Source of the DNA: Kiritimatiellia bacterium | GTDB lineage: Bacteria > Verrucomicrobiota > Kiritimatiellia > RFP12 > UBA1067 | Direction: 5' to 3' | DNA: 15,964 nt | Assembly: GCA_017959645.1 (NCBI GenBank) | Contig: JAGDAE010000002.1 | Span: 1-15,964, forward strand | In this document: positions 1 to 8,363 of the stretch, one piece after another | Layout of the letters: each line of letters begins with the position of its first letter | How positions within the stretch are numbered: position 1 is the first letter of the stretch | Position numbers and translations under genes: made by a program | Notes under the pieces: model-generated | Database searches by the model: none | What the model saw: the letters and a program-made list of their open reading frames with translations, nothing else | Told to the model about the DNA's origin: nothing

Positions 1-29
1 GCGCCGTATTCCGATTCCTGCGTCCGCAG

Positions 30-58
30 TTGACAGCGGAGGGGAAAAAGCGTACAAT
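30..58 (+). promoter_or_regulatory. Sigma70-type promoter of the LamG/CotH operon
   Basis: The -35 box TTGACA (30-35) is a perfect match to the housekeeping consensus. It is followed by a 17-base spacer and a -10 box TACAAT (53-58) with one mismatch. Transcription should begin near 65, giving a leader of about 35 bases before the start codon at 100. No operator-like palindrome is visible in the 29 bases before it. This looks like a strong, possibly constitutive promoter. Confidence 0.85.
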
Positions 59-85
59 ATCTACATAAATTCCAAACAGGAGTCC

Positions 86-103
86 ATGAAAGGAGTCGCA
101 TGA
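86..103 (+). promoter_or_regulatory. Five-codon leader minicistron and tandem ribosome binding sites
   Basis: Two near-identical AGGAGTC...CATGAA blocks lie in tandem. The first AGGAG (78-82) sits three bases before an ATG at 86 that opens a five-codon frame (M-K-G-V-A). Its TGA (101-103) overlaps the ATG (100-102) of the LamG gene as ATGA. The second AGGAG (91-95) has a 4-base spacer and is the likely ribosome binding site of the long gene. The minicistron could couple or meter translation, or the block may simply be a local duplication. Confidence 0.45.
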
Positions 104-2853
104 AGAAACTGTCCGTGTCGTTTGCCGCAATGATGTTGGCTTTGGCCGCCGGCGCAGAAACCATAGCATACTGGCCGTTCGGTGCGAACGGACTCAAGGA
201 CGTCTCGGGGAACGGATATGATCTTACGGCGGATGGTGATCATGTTACTGCTTCTGTGGAGGAGAACTGCATCGTACTTGACGGGCAGCAGACATTCTTC
301 GAGACGATTGATTCGCTGGTGATCCCAGGATCGGATATGACGATCGAATGCTGGGCGCAGTTCAGCAAAAGTGAAATGCCGGGGGCGTTCATGTTCTTCG
401 AGTATTCCCCGAACTGCAACAACTATGAATATGGTTTTTATCTGGATTACGGCGAGATCGGCAATAAGGTGCAGTCGACTTGGCGGACATCCAATTACAT
501 GCAGACCTGCGAAGGGAATGACGATCTTGTCGGAGATGGTGAATGGCACCACATTGCCGTCGTCTTTCATCCGTCCGTCGGTGATATATCGTGCAATACG
601 CTCTACATCGACGGCGAGAACGTCTTTCAAGGCGGGGGCGGAGTGACGGTGTTCACTTCGACGGATATTGACTGGCCGAGCTACAAACTGTTTCTTGGTC
701 TTCGTTCGGGGAAAGTCATGCCGATGGCGGGGAAACTTGATGATGTGCGCATTTCGTCGGGTTGCCTCGATCCATCCGAATTCGTGATGCGTTCGAGCGG
801 GGCATTGCCGATCAACCCGCGTCCAACGCTCGGGCAGCCATCGGTGACAGGTGTGACGACGAATTCCATTTCGATAGCTGTCCCGGTGATTGCACTTGGC
901 GACGGGGCGACAGGTTGCGATGTCCTGCTGGTGCAGACGGTCGGCGAGTCGGTCAGCACGAATAAAATCGCGACGCTTGATAATCCCGATACGATCAATT
1001 ATACAGTGGAGGGCCTTCCGCCGAGTACCGTTTGCAATTTCACCATTCAGATCGTGAATGACATCGTTCCCGATGTTATCACCAGATCATTCTCGGTTCA
1101 GACAGCCGAACCTACGCGCACGATCGCTTATTGGAAGTTTGATGAGGAAAGTGCGGTGAAGGGCGATGATGGTGCGCTTCGGCTGAACGATGAATCCGGC
1201 AACGGCAACACGCTCGTCATCAAGAGCGCGAATCTGAGGGATGGTGCGCTTCGAATGAACGGCGGTCAGGAAATCATCAGTACCGCAAGTGCGGTTGATC
1301 ATTTGATCGGTGGCGCGGTTGACTTCCAGACCGAAAATTTCCATCATCTTACGGTTGAGCTCTGGGTGAAGTTTTCAGCGGCGGACAATCCTTCGGGCGT
1401 CATCCTGCTCGAGTCCAGTGTGTCGGCCTACAGTACGCCGGGATCGTTTTATCTTTATTACGAAGCCAATAAACTGTATGCTCTCGTATCGCATCAGCAT
1501 CCCGCCGGCAGTGGAAACTACAGCACGACCGCAGTCGATTTCGTTCCTGACGGGGAGTGGCATCATATTGCGATGGTGGTCAATCCCGATGCCACGTTGA
1601 CCGCTCATGATTCCTGCGCCGACATCTATATCGACGGCAGGCGTTCCGGACAGATACCATGGTCGGATTACGGATGGGCGCACGGATGGATCAATTTCTA
1701 CAGTCAGGCGGTTTACGTCGGCAACAGGGCCAATAACGCGCTCAAATTCGTCGGTGAAATCGACGATGTGCGGTTGACTGCCGGTGCACTTGATCCGATT
1801 GCGTTTGTCGCCCGCACACCGAGTGAGGGCGCCACTTATCCGCAACCCGGGATATCCAAGGTCGAGGCCACGGCCGTTGGCGAAGACAACGCGGAGTTCT
1901 CGGTCACTGTCGATACGATCGGTGACGGGGCGTCTCGATTCGATATGTGGGCGGTCTGGACCGCTGGCGAATCGGTTCATACCAACACAATCGTCGAGGG
2001 CGGAACCGAGAGCGGGATCTATCCGTTCAGTGTGTCGGGGCTTACTGAGTCGTCCGTCTATGCGATTACGGTTATGATCAGGAATGATGTCTACGACGAG
2101 ACGCTGTCGACGGTCTGCAACATCGCGACGCGTGAGGCGGCGAAGATCAAGGCGTATTGGAGTTTTGACGGGGAGCCGGTCGCATCATCGGGTGGCGGCG
2201 GTTCGCTTTATTTCAACGATGAGACGGGCGGTTATTCACTTATTGTCGATGGCGTCACGTTTGCGAACGGCGCGGCCTGTTTTGACGGTACGCTCAGCAA
2301 TGTCCGCCCGTCGGACTGGCAGTACGGGCGAATCAACTTCGGCAATGTATCGACACCATCGGTAACGCAGGCGACGATCGAGGGTTGGGCAAGGTTCTCG
2401 GCATCGGACAATGCCGGCAAGACCGTTGTTCTTTTCGGAACGGGCGACTACGGCGGATATGAACCGTCGACATTTCTTGTCTACTACGATGAACCGAATG
2501 CCGTACTCGGCATTTCGATGTGCTACGAAACGAATTACGACGTCAGTTATTGGTCGGTTCCGTTTGAGGCGGACGGCAAATGGCATCATATCGCCATCGT
2601 GCTCGACATGAACGAAACGACGCATAAGGTCGCTTCGCTCTATGTCGATTACGAGAAGCTCGGGGATATGGACTGGAGGTTTGATGGTACGCGCTATCAT
2701 GGTTTCGCGCTGTCGAACCCGACATTCCATATCGGAACGAACTTCACCGGCCAGATCGACGATGTAAGGGTCTACAACCGCGCGCTCGCGCCGTCGCAGT
2801 TCGTGCGCACGCGCACGAAGGGATATTCGCCGTTCGTGCTGATACTGCGCTGA
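100..2853 (+). CDS. Secreted triple-LamG-domain protein
   Basis: This 917-residue protein is predicted to be exported and to bind carbohydrate or cell-surface material; no catalytic residues are evident. A signal peptide covers residues 1-19, with an Ala-Gly-Ala cleavage site. Three concanavalin-A-like (LamG) domains follow, each opening with an AYWxF strand (W25, W345, W687) and carrying the hallmark WHHIA motif (149-153, 487-491, 828-832) plus a late DDVR strand. Two fibronectin-III-like linkers, about 243-338 and 582-680, separate them and are clearly related to each other (both contain GDGA, GESV and a closing RND/VND element). No C-terminal sorting signal or membrane anchor is seen; the protein ends in FVLILR. 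It is first in an operon, 28 bp before the CotH gene. Its GC content is much lower than the downstream genes. The start is chosen for the AGGAG at 91-95 and the signal peptide. The export and domain calls are firm; the ligand is unknown. Confidence 0.88.
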   Translation: MKKLSVSFAAMMLALAAGAETIAYWPFGANGLKDVSGNGYDLTADGDHVTASVEENCIVLDGQQTFFETIDSLVIPGSDMTIECWAQFSKSEMPGAFMFFEYSPNCNNYEYGFYLDYGEIGNKVQSTWRTSNYMQTCEGNDDLVGDGEWHHIAVVFHPSVGDISCNTLYIDGENVFQGGGGVTVFTSTDIDWPSYKLFLGLRSGKVMPMAGKLDDVRISSGCLDPSEFVMRSSGALPINPRPTLGQPSVTGVTTNSISIAVPVIALGDGATGCDVLLVQTVGESVSTNKIATLDNPDTINYTVEGLPPSTVCNFTIQIVNDIVPDVITRSFSVQTAEPTRTIAYWKFDEESAVKGDDGALRLNDESGNGNTLVIKSANLRDGALRMNGGQEIISTASAVDHLIGGAVDFQTENFHHLTVELWVKFSAADNPSGVILLESSVSAYSTPGSFYLYYEANKLYALVSHQHPAGSGNYSTTAVDFVPDGEWHHIAMVVNPDATLTAHDSCADIYIDGRRSGQIPWSDYGWAHGWINFYSQAVYVGNRANNALKFVGEIDDVRLTAGALDPIAFVARTPSEGATYPQPGISKVEATAVGEDNAEFSVTVDTIGDGASRFDMWAVWTAGESVHTNTIVEGGTESGIYPFSVSGLTESSVYAITVMIRNDVYDETLSTVCNIATREAAKIKAYWSFDGEPVASSGGGGSLYFNDETGGYSLIVDGVTFANGAACFDGTLSNVRPSDWQYGRINFGNVSTPSVTQATIEGWARFSASDNAGKTVVLFGTGDYGGYEPSTFLVYYDEPNAVLGISMCYETNYDVSYWSVPFEADGKWHHIAIVLDMNETTHKVASLYVDYEKLGDMDWRFDGTRYHGFALSNPTFHIGTNFTGQIDDVRVYNRALAPSQFVRTRTKGYSPFVLILR

Positions 2854-2881
2854 GTTTGGCTTTCCGCAAGGGGAGATTGCG

Positions 2882-5800
2882 ATGAAGAGATTTTTGGCGT
2901 CGGCGGTTTCGGCCGTGATTTGCGCGGCCGCGAACGCGGAACGGGTGACGCTCGACACGTCGACGATGACGGCCGAGTGCAGAGTGAGGTTCGCGGCGGG
3001 CGACAATCCCGGCCAGGCGAACATTCTCGAGACGGGGGTGTGTCCGTATCTCGGAGGATGCTTCAGAATCTACTACGATTCCGGCCGCATCCACGCCGAA
3101 TTTTCGTACCCCGGCAACTGGGACGGCGAGAAAGTGTCGGCCGCATACAACGCCAACGGCAGATGGCACCATATCGCGCTCGTGCTCGATCCCGACCAGG
3201 ACACCGCGACGGCCGGGGCGCTGTACATCGACGGATACGCCGTCGCCGCCTTGCCGTGGGACGTGTCGAAGACGGTGTTCATGGGCTCGCAGGAACTTTA
3301 TGTCGGAACCCGCGCGCAATCGGCGAATCCGTCCGCGCCGTTCGCGGGGGAGATCGAATCTGTGCGCGTGCTCGCGCAGGCGCTCGACCCCTCGCAGTTT
3401 CTCGCCGACGAAACCGACGCGCCGGTCGCGACGGGAGATCTGCGCATCTGCGAGGTCTGCCCGAGGCCGGACGGGACCGATCCGAACGGGAAAGTTTCGG
3501 GGTGGATTGAGCTTGTCAACCGCGGCGAAAGCGACGTCGATCTGGCCGACTACGAGATAGTGAGGAAAAACCGCGGAAAGGAGGCGAAGGCGGGCAAGGC
3601 CAAGCTGAACCTCAAGCCGCGCACCGTCCGCCCCGGCGAGCGCGTTCTGGTCTACACGAGCGAGGAGTACGACAACTGCGAGGATCTCGGCGGGGACGGG
3701 ACGGTGAAGGTGTACGGCGACGGCGTGATGGTGTATCCGGCCAAGGTGAACCCGAAGAAATTCCCCTATCTGCAGCTGTATCGCGGAACCGATTCGAAGA
3801 CGCTCGTCGACGAGCTGGTCGTTCCGGTCGACATCAAAGACGGCTGGTCGGTCGTGCCGCTCGAATACGCGGACAGGAACGTCAGGCTGCTCGTGCCGAA
3901 CCCGACGCCGGGAGAGGCGGAGAATCTCGCCGGCGCGGTCGATTACGGTCCGAACGTCTCGCCGCTGTACGGGGTAAAGCATTCGCTCAGCGATCTCGAC
4001 CCGTATCCGCTAGCGGTTCCGGGCGAGGACTACGAGGTGAGCTTCGCGATAAACCCGGTCGTCATGAAGACGGCGAAAGAGGGGGACGCGATCGTCGCGG
4101 TCGACCTCGTGTATTCATGCGACTGGGGCGCGGCGAAACGCGTCGCGATGGCGGCTTCGGCCGAGGCCGACAAATCGGCGGGCACGATATGGAAGGGGAC
4201 GATTCCCGCCGCCGACCTGCCGGCGCGCGGCAGGCTGGTAAGGTTCGCGGCGAACATCCGCACCGCCGACGGCGCGCAGTGGAGAAGCCCGAGCTTCTGC
4301 AACCCCGACGATGGCTACGAATGGTACGGCACGATCGTCGAGCCGGGTGCGCTCGCCAGCTCTCTGCAGACGTTCCACCTCTTCGCCGCCGGCGAATCGC
4401 TGGCGCAGATGGACGTCGACGCCGACGCGCAGGATCTGTCGAAAGTGCCCTACAACGCCCGCGTCAACGTGTTCGATTCGCAGACCGGCAAATACTACGA
4501 CAATGTGAGGATCGATCTGCGCGGCAACACGTCCGCCCTCTTCTGGAAGAAGTCCCACGGGCTCAGGTTCGCGAAGTGCAATCCGCTCGTCTGCGTCAAC
4601 CAGTTCACCGGCGAAGAGATTGAGGTCAGGAAGACGAGCTTCGTGGCCGAATTCACCGACCCGACCAACCTGCGCCAGTCGCTGGCGCTGACATTCTTCC
4701 ACAACCGCTCCGGCGCGTACGCGCCGTTCGGCTATCCGGTGCGGCTCAACCTCAACGGCGAGTTCTGGCAGGTGGCTACCCATTCCAACCGCTTCACCGA
4801 CGAGATGATCGAGGACTGGTACGGGTTCGATCCGCTCGGGTGGGGATACAAGAACGTCGGCCGCATAACCCCCGATCTTTCGGGCGGAGTCGTTATCGAA
4901 AAGAAGACGCCCGACGACGGCGACGAGACCAGCGCCGCCGCCTACGCTCCGCTCAGGGCGTTCGCGCAGGATATCGTCGACGCGAATTTCGGGCCCGGGG
5001 TGGTGGTTCGCGAAATGGATCTTCCGGCGTGGATCAACTATCTCGCCTCGGCCAGGATCACCCACGAGACCGACGATGTATGGTCGAACATCTCCATCTA
5101 CGGCGATCTGGAGGGAACGGGGACGTGGATTCCGCTAGGCTACGACATGAACCAGAGCTGGGGCCACGTCTACTGGTCGGCCTACGGCGGCGCGCGCGAC
5201 GGCGCCCACGCCGACCGCGATTCCCACAAGTCGCATCCGCTCTACGGCGGAACCACCGTCGTTTCGCACGACTACTACGGCAACGCCGCCGCCGGCAACA
5301 ACGCCATAGAGACGATTTACCGCCATCCGAAGTTCCGCAACATGTATCTGCGCCGTCTGCGGACGCTGATGGACGAATATCTAAAAGAGCCGGGAACGCC
5401 GAAAGAGGAGACGCCGGTCTGGCAGGACGTGGTGGCGTTCACCAATGCCGCCCAGAGCGACATCGCGCTCGATTTCGCGAAGTGGCGGAACAATCCCGAC
5501 GGCGACCAATACTCCGACTGGACGAAGACCTACATCTACTGCTGGGACCGGCCGCTTACCCAGGCGGAGGGACTCGACGATCTCTGGGAGAACTACATCG
5601 TCCCGCGCCGCATCCATCTTTACGAGACCCATTCGGTGACGAACGCCATGAAGGCGATCGGCTACGGAACGGAGTTCAACGCCGGCATCCCGCTCGCGCA
5701 GTCGCCGGTCGGCGTCCTCCGCCGCAGCATTTCGATCGAAAGCGTCGACGGTTCGGCGGGGGCGGCGACGATAAGAAACGGCAACGGCGAGGCGGTGGAC

Positions 5801-6841
5801 ATGAGCGGCTGGCGGCTCTCGGGCGCGGTCGAGTGGCGGCTGCCGCCGGGAACGGTCGTCGACGCGGGCGACACGCTGACCGTCGTCGCCGACCGCAAGG
5901 CGTACGTGGCGGCCAGGGCGGATTCGCTGAGCGACGAGGTGATCGTCGGCAACGCGCCTTTCGCGGGCGGCGACGCGCTGTCGCTGCGCGCGGCCGACGG
6001 CGCGTTCGTGTGCGCGAATCTGCCGGTCGATCTCGTGACCAGGGTGGGGACGGAATATTCCAGCGTCGCGTTCATCCTCGACGTGACGGCGCTGGCCGGG
6101 ATAAACGGCGTCGAGGCGGGAGAGATCGAGTTTGTCGTCGAGACTCCTGACGGGACCTTTTCCGCGCCGGCCGGGGCGGACGGCAAGGCGGCGGTGCGCG
6201 TACGCGCAGACCCGGGATCGTTTCTCGAATACACCGTCGGCGCGCGCCGGACCGGCGGCGGCGAACTCGATTTCACCATCGGCGAGAGCGGCCAGACCTA
6301 CGTCGCCGACGTCGCCGAATGGTTCGACAGCGTCAACGCCGGGGACGGGGCATGGTCGGTCGGCGTGCTCGAAGACGGCGAGGGCAACATGCTGCACGTC
6401 TACACTCCGGCGCGCCGGCAGCCGGCGGACGACGTGGTCGTAGACGCCAGATTCACCGTGTTCGGCCGCCAGCGGCTGGCCGACCTGCCCGACGCGGGGG
6501 AGATGATCGCCGGCTTCACCGCCGCCGACGGCTCGTGGTACGCGAAGGGGGCGGACGGATGGATCGCGCTCGAGAACGCCGACGTCGAGCCGGAGCCGGG
6601 CGAAAGCTATGCCCTGAAGATACGCTACAACCGCGCCGCCGGCAAGATCGGCTTCGCCATCGCCACCGGCGACGGACTCAAGACGCTCACGGACGCAAAC
6701 GGGTCGGCGACGATCGACACGGCCGACGGCGGCGACATCGCCGACATCGCGCTTCTCGGCGACTGGGGCGACGAAGAGCGCGTCGCCGGCTTCGGGCTGC
6801 GCTATGCCGCGAAAAGCTCCTTCTCGGTGCGCGTGAGATAA
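2882..6841 (+). CDS. Secreted LamG / lamin-tail / CotH kinase-like protein
   Basis: This 1319-residue exported protein has a signal peptide at 1-19 (Ala-Asn-Ala cleavage). A LamG domain (about 22-178, WHHIA at 95-99) lacks the usual opening AYWxF strand. A lamin-tail-like domain (about 185-345) begins LRICEV and ends in a PTPGEAEN element. A beta-rich segment (about 365-490) leads to a CotH-like region (about 495-850). That region carries RIDLRGNTS (543-551), FWKKSHGLRF (from 554), a long N-T-H-ETDD helix region and GYDMNQSWG (753-761), the counterpart of the metal-binding Asp loop. A second lamin-tail-like piece (about 950-1045) and a LamG-like tail complete it. Known CotH proteins are atypical kinases that phosphorylate spore-coat or surface proteins; a role in modifying extracellular or envelope proteins is inferred. 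The ribosome site AAGGGGAG (2868-2875) lies six bases before ATG. The partner LamG protein upstream may share its substrate or location. Confidence 0.85.
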   Translation: MKRFLASAVSAVICAAANAERVTLDTSTMTAECRVRFAAGDNPGQANILETGVCPYLGGCFRIYYDSGRIHAEFSYPGNWDGEKVSAAYNANGRWHHIALVLDPDQDTATAGALYIDGYAVAALPWDVSKTVFMGSQELYVGTRAQSANPSAPFAGEIESVRVLAQALDPSQFLADETDAPVATGDLRICEVCPRPDGTDPNGKVSGWIELVNRGESDVDLADYEIVRKNRGKEAKAGKAKLNLKPRTVRPGERVLVYTSEEYDNCEDLGGDGTVKVYGDGVMVYPAKVNPKKFPYLQLYRGTDSKTLVDELVVPVDIKDGWSVVPLEYADRNVRLLVPNPTPGEAENLAGAVDYGPNVSPLYGVKHSLSDLDPYPLAVPGEDYEVSFAINPVVMKTAKEGDAIVAVDLVYSCDWGAAKRVAMAASAEADKSAGTIWKGTIPAADLPARGRLVRFAANIRTADGAQWRSPSFCNPDDGYEWYGTIVEPGALASSLQTFHLFAAGESLAQMDVDADAQDLSKVPYNARVNVFDSQTGKYYDNVRIDLRGNTSALFWKKSHGLRFAKCNPLVCVNQFTGEEIEVRKTSFVAEFTDPTNLRQSLALTFFHNRSGAYAPFGYPVRLNLNGEFWQVATHSNRFTDEMIEDWYGFDPLGWGYKNVGRITPDLSGGVVIEKKTPDDGDETSAAAYAPLRAFAQDIVDANFGPGVVVREMDLPAWINYLASARITHETDDVWSNISIYGDLEGTGTWIPLGYDMNQSWGHVYWSAYGGARDGAHADRDSHKSHPLYGGTTVVSHDYYGNAAAGNNAIETIYRHPKFRNMYLRRLRTLMDEYLKEPGTPKEETPVWQDVVAFTNAAQSDIALDFAKWRNNPDGDQYSDWTKTYIYCWDRPLTQAEGLDDLWENYIVPRRIHLYETHSVTNAMKAIGYGTEFNAGIPLAQSPVGVLRRSISIESVDGSAGAATIRNGNGEAVDMSGWRLSGAVEWRLPPGTVVDAGDTLTVVADRKAYVAARADSLSDEVIVGNAPFAGGDALSLRAADGAFVCANLPVDLVTRVGTEYSSVAFILDVTALAGINGVEAGEIEFVVETPDGTFSAPAGADGKAAVRVRADPGSFLEYTVGARRTGGGELDFTIGESGQTYVADVAEWFDSVNAGDGAWSVGVLEDGEGNMLHVYTPARRQPADDVVVDARFTVFGRQRLADLPDAGEMIAGFTAADGSWYAKGADGWIALENADVEPEPGESYALKIRYNRAAGKIGFAIATGDGLKTLTDANGSATIDTADGGDIADIALLGDWGDEERVAGFGLRYAAKSSFSVRVR

Positions 6842-6843
6842 CG

Positions 6844-7695
6844 ATGGCCGACTGCACGCTGTGTCCCCGCATGTGCGGCAGCCGGCCCGGCTACTGCGGC
6901 GCCGGCGACGCGCCGAGGGTGTTCAGGTGGGGTCCGCATTTCGGCGAAGAGCCGCCGCTGACGGGGAAGGGCGGCTCGGGTTGCGTCTTTTTCTCGCGCT
7001 GCACGATGAAATGCCTCTACTGCCAGAATTCGCCGTGGAGCTGGCGCGGCGCGGGCGAGGACAAGACGGTCGCGGAGCTGACGCGGATATTGCGCACTCT
7101 CGCCGTCGAAGACCGCTGCGAAAACTGGAATCTGGTCTCGCCGACCCCGTATCTGCCTCAGATACTCGAGGCGGCGAAGCCGCTTTTCGACGAAGGCGTG
7201 CGGCTGCCGTTCGTGTGGAATTCGTCCGGCTACGAGCGCGTGGAGACGCTCGAGGAATATTCGACGCTCTGCGACTGGGCGCTGTTCGATCTTCGCTATT
7301 CGCGCGACAAGACCGCCATGGCCGCGAGCGGGGCGGCCGGATACGTCAAGGCGGCGCGCGAAGCCGCGAGATGGGCGTGGCGCAACAAGAAGCTGATCTG
7401 CCGCATCCTCGTCTTGCCGGGACTGGCCGGCGAGGCGATCGAGAATCTCTCGTGGCTGGCGGGCGAACTTTCCAACGAAGTGGCCGTTTCGATAATGAGC
7501 CAGTACACGCCGGCGTACAAGGCGCTGGAGACGCCTCCGTTCGACCGCTGCGTCAGCGAAGACGAATACGCCTCGGTCGTCGAGGCGGCGGAGAAACTCG
7601 GTTTCTGCAACGGCTGGACGCAGGGTTTCGAATCGGCCGACCCCGAACTTGCGCAGCTCGGCGAGAACATGCCGTCCGGTCACGGACCGGTCTGA
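6844..7695 (+). CDS. PflX-type radical SAM protein (pyruvate formate-lyase activating enzyme-like)
   Basis: This 283-residue cytoplasmic protein belongs to the radical SAM superfamily, in the PflA-like group often called PflX. The [4Fe-4S]/SAM motif is C53-TMK-C57-LY-C60, preceded by GSGCVFF (44-50). An N-terminal cysteine cluster C4-TL-C7-PRM-C11 plus C18 matches the CxxCPRxCG opening of the family. Downstream family signatures are WNLVSPTPYLPQILEA (95-110), VWNSSGY (124-130), RILVLPG (187-193) and IMSQYTPAY (217-225). Related activases install a glycyl radical on a partner enzyme; the true substrate of the PflX group is not known to me. The ATG lies two bases after the CotH stop, with only a weak purine-rich site, so translational coupling is likely. 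An in-frame extension upstream runs through the CotH gene and is rejected because it lacks these motifs. The 3' end overlaps the convergent sigma gene by 16 bp. Confidence 0.9.
   Translation: MADCTLCPRMCGSRPGYCGAGDAPRVFRWGPHFGEEPPLTGKGGSGCVFFSRCTMKCLYCQNSPWSWRGAGEDKTVAELTRILRTLAVEDRCENWNLVSPTPYLPQILEAAKPLFDEGVRLPFVWNSSGYERVETLEEYSTLCDWALFDLRYSRDKTAMAASGAAGYVKAAREAARWAWRNKKLICRILVLPGLAGEAIENLSWLAGELSNEVAVSIMSQYTPAYKALETPPFDRCVSEDEYASVVEAAEKLGFCNGWTQGFESADPELAQLGENMPSGHGPV
7676..7690. other. GC-rich hairpin at the convergent gene ends
   Basis: A perfect six-base inverted repeat, CCGGTC and GACCGG, separated by three bases, lies exactly where the radical SAM gene and the sigma gene overlap tail-to-tail. 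Neither strand has a run of T after it, so it is not a classical intrinsic terminator. It could still slow polymerase or protect a 3' end. Confidence 0.4.
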
Positions 7696-8351
7696 GGGCT
7701 TTCGGCCGCGGTCATCGATTCGACCATGGCGGAGAGACGCTCGATCATGCGGTTTTTGATCTGATCGACGTTGTTGCGGGAAATTCCGAACGCTTTTGCC
7801 ACGGCTTCCGGCGCTTCATGCATCAACGCGACGTGGCGGAACACCTCTTTGGTCGCCGGCTGTATGCGTTCGTCCGCCATCAGCTGTCCGATCGCCGCCT
7901 CCATCACAACCGTTCTCCAGTCGCCGTCGCCGCAGTCGGGACCGTATTCCTCCGGCGAGCGCACCGGACTGTATCCGCACGCATTGTCCGGCCCGGCCGC
8001 CGCGCCCATGCGAAGCCCGTTGCCGCTTTCGTCCCTCAGCCCGTCGCGCAGTTTCGCCTGTCGCGCATCTTTGCGCAGCAGGGTTTGCGCCTTGTGGGCG
8101 AGAATGCCCATCAGATAGCAGCGGAAGCGGCCTTTCTCGTCTGGCGCGTACCGGTAGTCCGGCAGCGCGCGCATGAGCGCGACCATGGTTTCCTGGATGG
8201 CGTCTTCGGGGTCGACTGACGGAAAGCGGCTACGCAAAAATCCCCTCATCGGCTCCTCGTACATGCGGAAAAACTGCGCCCAGCGCCAGCTGCTGGCGCT
8301 GCTCGAGATTTCGTCGAGAAGCGTGACCGAAGTTTGCGGAACTGTCCCCAT
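7680..8351 (-). CDS. ECF-family RNA polymerase sigma factor
   Basis: This 223-residue protein is an extracytoplasmic-function sigma factor containing only regions 2 and 4. Region 2 (about 21-95) holds WAQFFRMYEEPMRGFLRSR, the DPEDAIQETMVALM helix (48-60) and GRFRCYLMGILAHKAQTLLRK (74-94). Region 4 (about 150-210) ends in a helix-turn-helix, APEAVAKAFGISRNNVDQIKNRM (180-202), that should read the -35 box. The linker between them is longer than usual and Gly/Cys/Pro-rich (about 105-148). No anti-sigma gene is adjacent on either side, which in PVC bacteria is common for orphan ECF factors. I start it at 8351 rather than at an in-frame ATG at 8414, because a clear -10 box lies just before 8351 and the 21-residue extension looks like non-coding sequence. 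It is convergent with the radical SAM gene and divergent from the macroglobulin gene. Confidence 0.85.
   Translation of the reverse strand: MGTVPQTSVTLLDEISSSASSWRWAQFFRMYEEPMRGFLRSRFPSVDPEDAIQETMVALMRALPDYRYAPDEKGRFRCYLMGILAHKAQTLLRKDARQAKLRDGLRDESGNGLRMGAAAGPDNACGYSPVRSPEEYGPDCGDGDWRTVVMEAAIGQLMADERIQPATKEVFRHVALMHEAPEAVAKAFGISRNNVDQIKNRMIERLSAMVESMTAAESPQTGP
8281..8301. repeat. Perfect hairpin or palindrome in the sigma gene's 5' coding region
   Basis: Two nine-base arms, CAGCGCCAG and CTGGCGCTG, are separated by three bases. On the sigma message this hairpin would sit about 51-71 bases after the start codon, encoding part of residues 17-24. It could be an RNA structure affecting early translation or a DNA operator for autoregulation. 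A chance product of Ser/Ala/Trp codons in GC-rich DNA is also possible. Confidence 0.45.
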
Positions 8352-8363
8352 GCGCGATATTAT
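8334..8363 (+). promoter_or_regulatory. Possible promoter of the macroglobulin-pbpC operon
   Basis: A weak pair, TTGCGG (8334-8339) and TATTAT (8358-8363), is spaced 18 bases apart. It would start transcription near 8370 and leave a leader of about 68 bases. It overlaps the divergent sigma promoter almost completely, so the two could compete. The boxes are degenerate and a promoter read by an alternative sigma, including the ECF factor itself, is equally possible. Confidence 0.35.

Noticed and set aside
2744..3982. A long minus-strand open frame of 412 residues opposite the first two genes
   Set aside because: It is an Arg/His/Val-rich shadow that comes from GC-rich codons on the other strand, with no family motif. 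The plus-strand proteins have signal peptides and recognisable domains.
6319..6843. N-terminal extension of the radical SAM frame
   Set aside because: It lies in another frame of the CotH gene, is almost all Arg/Gly/Asp, and the family's CxxCPRxCG opening begins right after the ATG at 6844.
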